Assembly: GCF_030546695.1 (NCBI RefSeq)
Contig: NZ_JAUOTP010000011.1
Coordinates: 62,001-126,000 of the forward strand
Length of the DNA stretch: 64,000 nucleotides
Reading direction: 5' to 3'
Source: Sphingomonas natans
GTDB taxonomy: Bacteria > Pseudomonadota > Alphaproteobacteria > Sphingomonadales > Sphingomonadaceae
The position numbers were made by a program, and so were the translations under genes. The notes beneath the pieces are model-generated. The model saw only the letters and a program-made list of their open reading frames with translations. It searched no databases and was not told the DNA's origin. Of the stretch, positions 54,467 through 63,121 are shown one piece after another. The stretch's first letter is position 1; the number at the start of each line of letters is the position of its first letter.

Positions 54467-55026
54467 CAGCTTTCGATCGCCCCGACGAAGCGCGCGACCT
54501 GCGGCAGGCGATCGAAATGGATATGACCGTCGATATCGGCGGCGGGATCGCCCGCGACCAGCTCGACCGCGGCATTGCCGCGCCCGCGCCGATCGACCGA
54601 ACCCAGCACCCCGCGCAGCATCCGCCGCCGCCCGATCTCGATCAGCGGCTGCTTCTCCCACGGCACGGTCCACAGCATCCGACGATCGGTTACGGTGATG
54701 CTGATGAAGGGCGCTTGCACCACCGCGCTGATGAAGCCGCGATTGCGCCGGATCAGCATCGCCGCGACCGTCACCACCGCGCCGGCCAGCACGATCGAAC
54801 AGAGGATCGCGCGGACGAAAGCGTGCATCGACGCCGGATAAGGCCACCAGATCGCCCAGACGAGGAAGCCCAGCGAGAGCAGCTGCGGCATCATGAAGAC
54901 GAGGATCGTCCCAGAGCCCGACGGCAGCGCGCCGAAGCCGGCGCGCGCGACATAGAGGATACGCTCCGGCCGTTGCTCGGCGCGCCGCAGCGCGGGCAGG
55001 CGGATCGGCGCATCCTGTTCGTGCAT
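54463..55026 (-). CDS. PH-domain-like two-helix membrane protein
   Basis: The 187-residue protein has two membrane helices near residues 38-60 (ILVFMMPQLLSLGFLVWAIW) and 72-92 (RAILCSIVLAGAVVTVAAML). A cytoplasmic beta-rich domain follows (FISITVTDRRMLWTVPWEKQ), like bacterial YdbS/PH proteins. The start MHEQDAPIRLPALRR at 55026 was preferred to an upstream frame overlapping the repeat-like region. It is coupled to the helicase gene by an overlapping GTGA. Its role is unknown. Confidence 0.65.
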   Translation of the reverse strand: MHEQDAPIRLPALRRAEQRPERILYVARAGFGALPSGSGTILVFMMPQLLSLGFLVWAIWWPYPASMHAFVRAILCSIVLAGAVVTVAAMLIRRNRGFISAVVQAPFISITVTDRRMLWTVPWEKQPLIEIGRRRMLRGVLGSVDRRGRGNAAVELVAGDPAADIDGHIHFDRLPQVARFVGAIESW

Positions 55027-55190
55027 AAGGCTTTTTCCACGGGAAGCGGCGGGAGTCGCGCTCCCGTCGAGCGCGAACATAGCGTGGACATCGGCGGGGA
55101 CCAAGCCTTCCGCTTCACCGCCGGCCTCGGCACCCGCGCGGCCGGACGCACCGCTGGCGTAACCCTGCGGACACACTATCTTGGGCGACG

Positions 55191-57005
55191 ATGCCTCCTT
55201 CCGCCACCGATTCCACCCAAAAGCCGATGGACGGCTTCGGCGCGCTCCGCCGCTTCCTGCCCTATCTGTGGCCTGCGGGTCAGCCGGCGATGCGCGTGCG
55301 CGTCGGCGTGGCGATGCTGTTCGTGCTCGTCTCCAAATCGATCACGCTGCTGATGCCCTTCGCCTACAAGGCGGCGATCGACCGGATGGCGCCGGGGCTC
55401 CAGCCCGGCGTCGGCCTCGCGATGGCGCTCGTCGTCGCTTATGCCGGCGCGCGCTTCGGCGGGGTGCTGTTTGACAATCTGCGCAATGCGATCTTCGAGC
55501 GCGTCGGCCAGGAGGCTGCGCACCGGCTCGCGCTCGAAGTGTTCGGCCATCTTCATCGCCTGTCGCTGCGCTTCCATCTCGAGCGGCGCACCGGCGCGGT
55601 CACCAAGGTCATCGAGCGCGGCACCAAGAGCATCGATACGATGCTCTATTTCATCCTGTTCAACATCGCGCCGACGATCCTCGAGCTCGCCGCGGTCTGC
55701 ATCATCTTCCTGACCAAGTTCGGCTGGCCGCTCGTCGCGGGCACGATGGTGATGATCGCCGCATATGTGACGTTCACGCAGCGCATGACCGAGTGGCGCA
55801 CGGTCGTTCGCCGCGAATGGGCGAAGAGCGACAGCGAGGCGACGCAGAAGGCGGTCGACAGCCTCTTGAACTATGAGACGGTCAAATATTTCAACGCCGA
55901 GGAAGTCGAGCGCCGCCGCTACGGCAGCAGCGTCCGCAAGCTCGTCGACACGACCGCGACGGTCGAGATCAGCCTCGCCTGGATGAATATCGGCCAGTCG
56001 CTGATCACCAATCTGATGATGGCCTCGGCGATGGCGTATAGCGTCTGGGGCTGGTCGAAGGGCCTGTTCTCGGTCGGCGACGTCGTGCTGGTCAACACGC
56101 TGTTGGCGCAGCTTTTCCGCCCGCTCGATTTCCTCGGCATGGTCTATCGCGAGATCCGCCAGGGGCTGATCGACATGGAGGCGATGTTCGGCCTGATCGA
56201 CACGAACGAAGAGGTGAAGGACGCGCCCGCCGCGACGGCGCTGACCGAGAAAGGCGGCGCGGTCCGCTTCGAGGACGTGCGCTTCTCCTACGATCCCGAG
56301 CGCGAGATATTGAAGGGCGTCGACCTGTCGGTGCCGGTGGGCGGCACGCTCGCGGTGGTCGGCTCGTCGGGCGCGGGCAAGTCGACGCTCGCGCGGCTGC
56401 TGTTCCGTTTCTACGACGTCACCGGCGGCCGGATCACGATCGACGGGCAGGATCTGCGCGCGGTGACGCAGGCGTCGCTGCGCCGCGCGATCGGCATCGT
56501 CCCCCAGGATACGGTGCTGTTCAACGATACGATCGGCTACAATATCGCCTACGGCCGCGACGGCGCGAGCCGGCTGGAAGTGGAGGCCGCCGCCAAGGGC
56601 GCGGCGATCCACGATTTCATCCTCTCGCTGCCCCAGCAATATGACACGCCCGTCGGCGAGCGCGGCCTCAAGCTCTCGGGCGGCGAGAAGCAGCGCGTCG
56701 CGATCGCGCGCACTCTGCTCAAGGATCCGCAATTGCTGATCCTCGACGAGGCGACGAGCGCGCTCGACAGCCGGACCGAGGCCGAGATCCAGGAGACGCT
56801 CGCGCGCGTCGCCGAGCGCCGCACGACGATCATCATCGCCCACCGCCTCTCGACCATCGTCCATGCCGACGAGATCGTCGTGATGGAGGCGGGCCGGATC
56901 GTCGAGCGCGGCACGCATGGCGGGCTGCTCGCGCAGGCCGGCCTCTATGCGGAAATGTGGATGCGCCAGCAGACCGAGGACGAGGAAGCGCTGGCGGCGG
57001 AGTAG
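55191..57005 (+). CDS. Atm1-type heavy-metal/glutathione-conjugate ABC exporter
   Basis: The 604-residue half-transporter has six helices, then an ATPase. Walker A is VGSSGAGKSTLARLLFRFYD, signature is LKLSGGEKQRVAIARTLLKD and Walker B is LLILDEATSALDSRTE. Helical regions with YFILFNIAPTILELAAVCI and LFSVGDVVLVNTLLAQLFRP follow the ABCB7/Atm1/HMT1 pattern, and homologues in alphaproteobacteria export glutathione-metal or Fe-S-related compounds. It starts divergently from the PH-domain gene, with about 165 bp between. It is probably monocistronic, with a family A repeat following. Confidence 0.9.
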   Translation: MPPSATDSTQKPMDGFGALRRFLPYLWPAGQPAMRVRVGVAMLFVLVSKSITLLMPFAYKAAIDRMAPGLQPGVGLAMALVVAYAGARFGGVLFDNLRNAIFERVGQEAAHRLALEVFGHLHRLSLRFHLERRTGAVTKVIERGTKSIDTMLYFILFNIAPTILELAAVCIIFLTKFGWPLVAGTMVMIAAYVTFTQRMTEWRTVVRREWAKSDSEATQKAVDSLLNYETVKYFNAEEVERRRYGSSVRKLVDTTATVEISLAWMNIGQSLITNLMMASAMAYSVWGWSKGLFSVGDVVLVNTLLAQLFRPLDFLGMVYREIRQGLIDMEAMFGLIDTNEEVKDAPAATALTEKGGAVRFEDVRFSYDPEREILKGVDLSVPVGGTLAVVGSSGAGKSTLARLLFRFYDVTGGRITIDGQDLRAVTQASLRRAIGIVPQDTVLFNDTIGYNIAYGRDGASRLEVEAAAKGAAIHDFILSLPQQYDTPVGERGLKLSGGEKQRVAIARTLLKDPQLLILDEATSALDSRTEAEIQETLARVAERRTTIIIAHRLSTIVHADEIVVMEAGRIVERGTHGGLLAQAGLYAEMWMRQQTEDEEALAAE

Positions 57006-57028
57006 GGTTTTCTTCGGAAATCGAACCC

Positions 57029-57147
57029 CGCTCATCCTGAGGAGGGACTGAGCGGAGCGTAGCGAAGTCGAAGGCCCGTCTCGAAGGACAGGGACCGTCC
57101 TTCGAGACGCCACTTCGACAAGCTCAGTAGCTCCTCAGGATGAGCGG
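57029..57147. repeat. Dispersed intergenic repeat, family A copy 2
   Basis: CGCTCATCCTGAGGAGGGAC and its near-complement CTCCTCAGGATGAGCGG flank inner GTCTCGAAGGACAGGGACC and GTCCTTCGAGAC arms. It is the same architecture as 2769-2895 and 61100-61198. Confidence 0.86.
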
Positions 57148-57227
57148 AAGGGGGTTAGACCGGCCCATCCGATGCGTTAATGAAGCCCATCAGCCGCTTG
57201 TCGGCACCCCCATCATCGGAGAGCGCT

Positions 57228-59333
57228 TTGCTCCGCACCCTGATCCTCGCCACGACCGCTCTCGCTTCGACCGCGGCCAGCGCGCAGCCCGCTGCCAACC
57301 CGTTCGCGCAGCCCAGCACGCTTCCCTATCAGGCGCCCGATTTCGCCCACATCAAAGACACCGACTTCGATCCCGCCTTCGCCGCGGGCATCGCGCAGGA
57401 GCAGGCCGAGATCGCGAAGATCGCCGCCGACCCTGCCGCGCCAAGCTTCGAGAACACGATCGTCGCGCTAGAGAAAGCCGGCGAGACGCTCGGCCGCGTC
57501 CGCATCGTCTTCGGCGCGCTGACCCAGGCCAACACCAATCCGACGCTCCAGAAGGTCCAGGCCGCGCGCGCGCAATGGCTGAGCGAAGGCGACGATCCGC
57601 TTTACGGCGATCCCAAGCTCGCCGCGCGCGTGAAGACTCTCCACGATCGCGCCGCCAGCCTCCGCCTCGATCCCGAGCAGGCCGCCTTGCTCGATCTCCA
57701 CTGGCAGCGCTTCGTCCGCGCCGGCGCGGCGCTCGCGCCCGCGGATCGCGCGACGCTCGCCCAGATCAACCAGCAGCTGAGCTCGCTCGGCGTCACCTTC
57801 CGCCAGAAATTGCTCGCCGCGACCAAGGCGGGCATGCTCGTGCTCGATCGCCCCGAGCAGCTCGCCGGCCTCGGCGAGGACGGCATTGCCACCGCCGCGC
57901 TCGCCGCCAAGGAGCGCGGGCTGGCCGGCAAATATGTGCTGTCGCTCCAGAACACGACGCTCCAGCCCGCGCTCCAGTCGCTGACCGACCGCGCGACGCG
58001 CAAGGCCCTGTTCGACAAGAGCTGGACGCGCGCCGAGCAAGGCGACGCCAACGACACGCGCGCGACAATCCTCCAGATCATCCAGCTGCGCACGAAGAAG
58101 GCGAACCTGCTCGGCTATCCGACCTGGGCCGATTTCACGCTGACCGATAATATGGCGAAGACCGCGAAGACCGCGCGCGACTTCATGGCCGGGCTCGATG
58201 TGCCAACCGCCGCCGAACAGACGCGCGAGGTCGCCGAGATCCAGAAGGTGATCGACAACGAAAAGGGCGGTTTCCAGCTCCAGCCGTGGGACTGGGACCA
58301 TTATGCCGAGAAGGTCCGCAAGGCGAAATATGATCTGAACGAGGAGGACACCAAGCCCTATCTCGAGATCGGCAAGGTGCTCCAGGACGGCGTCTTCTAC
58401 GCCGCGAACCAGCTTTACGGGCTGAGCTTCAAGGAGCGGAAGGACCTGCCGACCTACGATCCGGACATGCGCGTGTTCGAGGTGTTCGAGGAGAATGGCA
58501 CGCCGCTCGGCCTCATGTATTTCGATTACTGGAAGCGGGACAACAAGGCGGGTGGCGCCTGGATGTCCAATTTCGTCAAGCAATCCAGGCTGATGGGCAC
58601 CAAGCCCGTCATCTACAATGTCGCCAATTTCGCCAAGCCCGCGCCCGGCCAGCCGCAGCTGATCACGTTCGAGGATGTGCGGACGATGTTCCACGAATTC
58701 GGCCATGCGCTGCACGGTCTGTTCGGTGCGCAGGCCTATCCGAGCATCTCGGGCACCGCGGTCGCGCGCGATTTCGTGGAATTCCCGTCGCAGTTCAACG
58801 AACATTGGGCGCTCGAGCCGCGCGTGCTCGCGCGCTACGCGGTCCATTACAAGACCGGTGCGCCGATGCCGGCCGAGCTCGTCGCGAAGATCAAGAAGGC
58901 CGAGCATTTCAACTCGGGCTCCAGCTTCGGCGAGCTGCTCGCCGCCGCCCAGCTCGACATGAGCTGGCACTCGCTCAAGGCCGACGCGATCCCCGCCGAT
59001 GTCGATGCGTTCGAGGCGAAGGCGCTCGGGGAGACCGGGCTCGACATCGCCCATGTTCCGCCGCGCTACCGGACCAGCTATTTCAACCACATCTGGGGAT
59101 CGGGCTATTCGGCCGGCTATTATGCCTACATCTGGACCGACATGGTCGAGGAAAATATCTACGCCTGGTTCGAGGCGAATGGCGGCATGACCCGCGCCAA
59201 CGGCCAGCGCCTGCGCGACCTGATCCTCTCGAAGGGCCGCACGCGCGATTACAGCGTCATGTTCCGCGAGATGACCGGCCACGATCCCGAGCTCGCGCCC
59301 TTCCTCAAGAGCCGGGGTCTCGTCCCCGAATGA
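57228..59333 (+). CDS. M3-family exported metallopeptidase (Dcp/oligopeptidase type)
   Basis: The 701-residue product is a large M3 peptidase with the zinc site TMFHEFGHALHGLFGAQAYP and a downstream Glu in SISGTAVARDFVEFPSQF. N-terminal residues MLRTLILATTALASTAASA form a signal peptide when TTG at 57228 is used, with GGAGAG upstream; an ATG at 57180 would put polar residues before it. It is thus probably a periplasmic dipeptidyl carboxypeptidase or oligopeptidase A-like enzyme. Its stop overlaps the recQ start (ATGA), an unusual pairing of secreted peptidase and helicase. Confidence 0.9.
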   Translation: MLRTLILATTALASTAASAQPAANPFAQPSTLPYQAPDFAHIKDTDFDPAFAAGIAQEQAEIAKIAADPAAPSFENTIVALEKAGETLGRVRIVFGALTQANTNPTLQKVQAARAQWLSEGDDPLYGDPKLAARVKTLHDRAASLRLDPEQAALLDLHWQRFVRAGAALAPADRATLAQINQQLSSLGVTFRQKLLAATKAGMLVLDRPEQLAGLGEDGIATAALAAKERGLAGKYVLSLQNTTLQPALQSLTDRATRKALFDKSWTRAEQGDANDTRATILQIIQLRTKKANLLGYPTWADFTLTDNMAKTAKTARDFMAGLDVPTAAEQTREVAEIQKVIDNEKGGFQLQPWDWDHYAEKVRKAKYDLNEEDTKPYLEIGKVLQDGVFYAANQLYGLSFKERKDLPTYDPDMRVFEVFEENGTPLGLMYFDYWKRDNKAGGAWMSNFVKQSRLMGTKPVIYNVANFAKPAPGQPQLITFEDVRTMFHEFGHALHGLFGAQAYPSISGTAVARDFVEFPSQFNEHWALEPRVLARYAVHYKTGAPMPAELVAKIKKAEHFNSGSSFGELLAAAQLDMSWHSLKADAIPADVDAFEAKALGETGLDIAHVPPRYRTSYFNHIWGSGYSAGYYAYIWTDMVEENIYAWFEANGGMTRANGQRLRDLILSKGRTRDYSVMFREMTGHDPELAPFLKSRGLVPE

Positions 59334-61087
59334 GCCCCCTCGAAGCGCTCGGCACCACCTTCGGCTACAAGAGCTTCCGGGGTCGCCAGAGCGAGGTGAT
59401 CGATCGCGTCATGGCGGGGGAGCGCACGCTCGCCGTGATGCCGACGGGCGCGGGCAAGTCGCTGACCTACCAGATCCCCGCGCTGTGCCGGCGGGGCATC
59501 GGCCTCGTCATCTCGCCGCTGATCGCGCTGATGCACGATCAGGTCCGCTCGGCCGAGGCGGCGGGCATCCGCGCCGCCGCGCTGACCTCCGCCAATGACG
59601 ATCGCGACGAGACGATAAGGCGGCTGCGCGCCGGCGATCTCGATCTGCTATATGTCGCGCCCGAGCGCGCGACGACCGAGAGCTTCCGCCGCCTCGCCGA
59701 CCAGATCCCGCTTGCGCTGATCGCGATCGACGAGGCGCATTGCGTCTCCGAATGGGGCCATGATTTCCGCCCCGATTACCGCCAGTTGCGCGGGCTGCTC
59801 GATGCGTTTCCGGGCGTGCCCCGGCTCGCGCTGACCGCGACCGCGGACGTCCGCACGCGCGCCGACATCCTTGCCCAGCTCGGCATTCCCGACGAGGGCC
59901 TGATCCTCGCCGGCTTCGATCGGCCCAACATCCAGTATCGCATCGCCGCGCGCGAGGGCCTGCCGCGGCAACTTGGACAGTTCATCGCCGAGACGCCCGG
60001 CTGCGGCATCGTCTATGCGCAGAGCCGCGCCGAGACCGAGCGGCTTGCCGCCTCGCTGCGCGATACCGGCCGCCCCACGCGCGCTTATCATGCGGGGCTC
60101 GAGCCTGCCGCGCGCGCCGCCTCGGCCAAGGCCTTCGTCCAGTCGGAGGACATGGTGATGGTCGCGACGATCGCGTTCGGTATGGGAATCGACAAGCCCG
60201 ACGTCCGCTTCGTGGCGCATGCCGGCCTGCCCAAATCGATCGAGGCTTATTATCAGGAGACGGGCCGCGCCGGCCGCGACGGCGATCCGGCGATCGCGCA
60301 GCTCTTCTGGGGCGCGGACGATTTCGCGCGCGCGCGCCGCCGGATCGAGACCGAGATGGAGGAGAGCCGCCGTGGCGGCGAGCGCGCGCGGCTCAACTCG
60401 CTCGCCAGCCTCGTCGAGACGAGCGGCTGCCGCCGCGCGGTGCTGCTGCGCCATTTCGGCGAAGAGCCACCGCTGACGTGCGGCAATTGCGACAATTGCC
60501 TGAGCCCGCCCGCGACGGTGGAAGCGACCGAGATCGCGCGCAAACTGCTCTCGGCCGCCTTCCGCACCGAGATGCGCTATGGGATCGGCCATCTGACCGA
60601 CGTGCTCGCCGGAAAGGGGACCGACAAGATCCTGGGTGCGGGTCACCACAAGCTCTCCGTCTTCGGGATCGGGACGCCCGAGGAGCTGCGCCTGATCAAG
60701 CCGGTCGCCCGCGCGTTGATGGCGCGCGACGCGTTGCGCGCCGACGATTTCGGGGGGCTGTCGTTCGGACCCGGCGCGAAGCCGATCCTGAAGGGCGAGG
60801 AGCCGGTCGCGGTCGTCCTGCCGCCCAAGCGCGCCGAGCGGCGCTCGCGTAGCAGCGAGGATTTTCCGCACGATCCCGTGTTCGAGCGGCTGCGCGAAGT
60901 CCGCCGCGATCTCGCCAAGGCGCAGGGCGTGCCGCCTTATGTGATCTTCCACGATTCGGTGCTGCGCGAGATGGCGGCGGAGCGGCCGCGCTCGATCCAC
61001 GCGCTCTCGCGGATCGGCGGCGTCGGCGCGAAGAAGCTGGAAAGCTATGGCGCGGCGTTTCTCGAGGCGCTGAAGGAAGTGGCATGA
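59330..61087 (+). CDS. recQ: ATP-dependent DNA helicase RecQ
   Basis: This is a 3'-5' repair helicase. The 585-residue product has Walker A VMPTGAGKSLTYQIPALC, DEAH box IAIDEAHCVSEWGHDFRPDY and late motifs IAFGMGIDKPDVRFVAHAGL and YYQETGRAGRDGDP. The zinc-binding cysteines CGNCDNCLSP lie within the RQC region, and a C-terminal HRDC-like part has FHDSVLREMAAERPRSIHAL. ATG at 59330 overlaps the M3 peptidase stop. A family A repeat follows, probably ending the transcript. Confidence 0.95.
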   Translation: MSPLEALGTTFGYKSFRGRQSEVIDRVMAGERTLAVMPTGAGKSLTYQIPALCRRGIGLVISPLIALMHDQVRSAEAAGIRAAALTSANDDRDETIRRLRAGDLDLLYVAPERATTESFRRLADQIPLALIAIDEAHCVSEWGHDFRPDYRQLRGLLDAFPGVPRLALTATADVRTRADILAQLGIPDEGLILAGFDRPNIQYRIAAREGLPRQLGQFIAETPGCGIVYAQSRAETERLAASLRDTGRPTRAYHAGLEPAARAASAKAFVQSEDMVMVATIAFGMGIDKPDVRFVAHAGLPKSIEAYYQETGRAGRDGDPAIAQLFWGADDFARARRRIETEMEESRRGGERARLNSLASLVETSGCRRAVLLRHFGEEPPLTCGNCDNCLSPPATVEATEIARKLLSAAFRTEMRYGIGHLTDVLAGKGTDKILGAGHHKLSVFGIGTPEELRLIKPVARALMARDALRADDFGGLSFGPGAKPILKGEEPVAVVLPPKRAERRSRSSEDFPHDPVFERLREVRRDLAKAQGVPPYVIFHDSVLREMAAERPRSIHALSRIGGVGAKKLESYGAAFLEALKEVA

Positions 61088-61099
61088 TCGAGCCGAACC

Positions 61100-61198
61100 C
61101 GCTCATGCTAAGGAGAGGCTGAGCGTCGAAGCCTCGTCTCGAAGCACGACCTTCGAGACGCCACTTCGCCAAGCTCAGTGGCTCCTCAGGATGAGCGG
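61100..61198. repeat. Dispersed intergenic repeat, family A copy 3
   Basis: CGCTCATGCTAAGGAG and CTCCTCAGGATGAGCGG with inner CTCGAAGCACGACC and CCTTCGAGACG arms. It is slightly shorter than copies 1 and 2. It lies between the convergent recQ and yihY-type genes. Confidence 0.83.
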
Positions 61199-61208
61199 TC
61201 GATCGGCT

Positions 61209-62189
61209 TCAACTCGGCGGCGCGACCTGGTCCGCGACGCTCGCGCCGCGCTGGCCGAGCGGCTTGTCCGGGCCGGTCGTCGTATCCTGCGCGGTCTGGC
61301 GCTCGGCCTCGGCATTGATCACCGCGCCGAGCAGGATCGCATAGGCCGAGACCCACAGCCACATCAGCAGCACGACGACCGCGCCGAGCGAGCCATAGGT
61401 CGCGTTGTAATTGCCGAGCGTCGCGGCATAGGCGCCGAAGCCGACCGTCGCGATCAGCCACAGGAAGGTCGCGAGGCCCGATCCGACCGTGAGCCACTGC
61501 CAGCGCGCATCGTGGCGCGAGGGGCCGTAGCGATAGGCGGCGCCGATGCCGACCGAGGCGAGCACCGCCGCGATCGCCCAGGTCGTCAGGTTGATGCCGA
61601 GCGCGACGGTCGGCCCCAGCCCTTCGACGAAGCGGCCGACCAGCGCCAAGGCGGAGGCGGCGAGCAGGCCGACGATGCCGACCAGCACCGCGCCGATGAT
61701 CATCACGAACGAGATGATCGTCGTCTTGATGATCCCGCGCTGCTCGGGCTGCTCGTAGACGACGTTCAGCGCGGTCATGATCGCGCCCGACGCGCGCGTC
61801 GCGCCATAGATCGCGATCAGCAAGGCGACGAGCAGGCCGATGCCCTTCTTGGTCGACGCGGTCGTGACGAGGCTCACGAGCTGATCGAGGATCAGCTTCG
61901 CGGCATCCTTCGGAACGACGCTGATGATCGCGCGCATATGATCGGCGATCGTGCCGGGATCGGCGATCAGGCCGTAGGTCATCACCAGCGCGCCGAGCAA
62001 AGGCACGATCGAGAGGAAGGCGTAGAAGGCGACGCCGGCCGAGAGCAGCCCGATATTGTCGGTGCCCGTCTTGGTCCAGACGCGCCCCAGCACTTCGCGC
62101 CACGCATGCGCCGGCAGCCCGATCGGCGCGCGCGCATTGCGCCCGTGCCGGTCGACATGCTCCGTCCGCGCTTCTTCCATCGTCGCCAT
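61209..62189 (-). CDS. YihY/BrkB family membrane protein
   Basis: The 326-residue protein has about six helices and the YihY signature: FLSIVPLLGALVMTYGLIAD, then DQLVSLVTTASTKKGIGLLV and LNVVYEQPEQRGIIKTTI. It ends with LGAVVVLLMWLWVSAYAILL, GAVINAEAERQTAQD. Old annotations call the family ribonuclease BN by mistake; members are transport-like proteins without confirmed function. The N-terminus is cytosolic and hydrophilic (MEEARTEHVDRHGRN). It is divergent from the exported creatininase-like gene. Confidence 0.9.
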   Translation of the reverse strand: MATMEEARTEHVDRHGRNARAPIGLPAHAWREVLGRVWTKTGTDNIGLLSAGVAFYAFLSIVPLLGALVMTYGLIADPGTIADHMRAIISVVPKDAAKLILDQLVSLVTTASTKKGIGLLVALLIAIYGATRASGAIMTALNVVYEQPEQRGIIKTTIISFVMIIGAVLVGIVGLLAASALALVGRFVEGLGPTVALGINLTTWAIAAVLASVGIGAAYRYGPSRHDARWQWLTVGSGLATFLWLIATVGFGAYAATLGNYNATYGSLGAVVVLLMWLWVSAYAILLGAVINAEAERQTAQDTTTGPDKPLGQRGASVADQVAPPS

Positions 62190-62300
62190 CAGCCCTCCTG
62201 TGGGCGCTTAACGCCTGAAACGACGATGGTGCCGCGTTCGTTCGAGCGATTGTCGCGAGGGTGTGTGCCCGTTACCTTCTCGCTCCGGAGGAGGATCGAT

Positions 62301-63107
62301 ATGCGCAAAGTGACGATCGGAATGGCCGCGGCCGCCTTGGCTTTCGGCGGGCCGGCCCACGCCGCGAAGCCCGCCGCGCTGGAGCAGCTGACCACCGTCG
62401 AGCTGAAGGAGCGGCTGCAGACCGGCTGCCCGGTGGCGATCCTCTACAATGGCGGCGTCGAGGAGAGCGGTCCGCACCTGGCGCTCGGCAAGCATAATCT
62501 GCGCATCTATCAATATGGCGCGGCGCTGGCGCAGGCGATCGGCGATGCGATCCTGCTGCCGGTCATGCCCTTCTCGCCCAACGACGCGGCGCGAATGGCC
62601 TTTGCGGGCACAATCAGCCTGCGGCCCGAAACCTGGGTCGCGGTCAACGAGGATGTGATCCGCAGCCTCATCGGCGGCGGCTTCCAGCGGGTCGCGATCC
62701 TGACCGATCATGGCGACGGCATGGCCGGCCTGCGCGAGATGGTGGAGCGGCTGGACAAGGAATATCGGCCGAAAGGCGCGCGCGCCTTCTTCGTCGAGGA
62801 TGCCTATACGAAGGCGCGCACCCAGATCGAGGCCGAGATCAAGGCCGACGGCAAGGTGCCCGGCGGCCATGGCGGGCTGTGGGATACGGCCGAGGCGATG
62901 GCGGCCGACCCCAATCTGGTCCGTCCGGGCCTGCTCGCGCCGGGCAATCTGGCGAATGACGGCAACGGCCCGATCGATGCGAACGGCGTCTCGGGCGATC
63001 CGCGCGGCGCGACCGTGGCGATGGGGCGGCGGTTCGGCGCGATCCGCGTGAAGCTCGCCGCCGATCAGTTGCGTGGTCAGCTCGCCGCCGCCGGGCCCTG
63101 CCGTTGA
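62301..63107 (+). CDS. Exported creatininase-family protein with altered metal-site residues
   Basis: This 268-residue protein has a signal peptide (KVTIGMAAAALAFGGPAHAA), so it acts in the periplasm, unlike typical creatininases. The core keeps GVEESGPHLALGKHN where active relatives have TEQHGPHLPLGTDA-type residues. The glutamate is retained, but the following histidine is replaced by serine and the aspartate position reads His. ILTDHGDGMAGL preserves the later histidine. The metal site is thus probably changed. Creatininase relatives include amidohydrolases in mycofactocin and formamide pathways. The substrate here is unknown. Confidence 0.8.
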   Translation: MRKVTIGMAAAALAFGGPAHAAKPAALEQLTTVELKERLQTGCPVAILYNGGVEESGPHLALGKHNLRIYQYGAALAQAIGDAILLPVMPFSPNDAARMAFAGTISLRPETWVAVNEDVIRSLIGGGFQRVAILTDHGDGMAGLREMVERLDKEYRPKGARAFFVEDAYTKARTQIEAEIKADGKVPGGHGGLWDTAEAMAADPNLVRPGLLAPGNLANDGNGPIDANGVSGDPRGATVAMGRRFGAIRVKLAADQLRGQLAAAGPCR

Positions 63108-63121
63108 ACCGCTGCCGCTGA

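Noticed and set aside
51482-54526. 1014-residue plus-strand frame opposite the dinG-type gene
   Set aside because: Low-complexity Arg/Ala-rich antisense translation; the helicase motifs lie on the minus strand.
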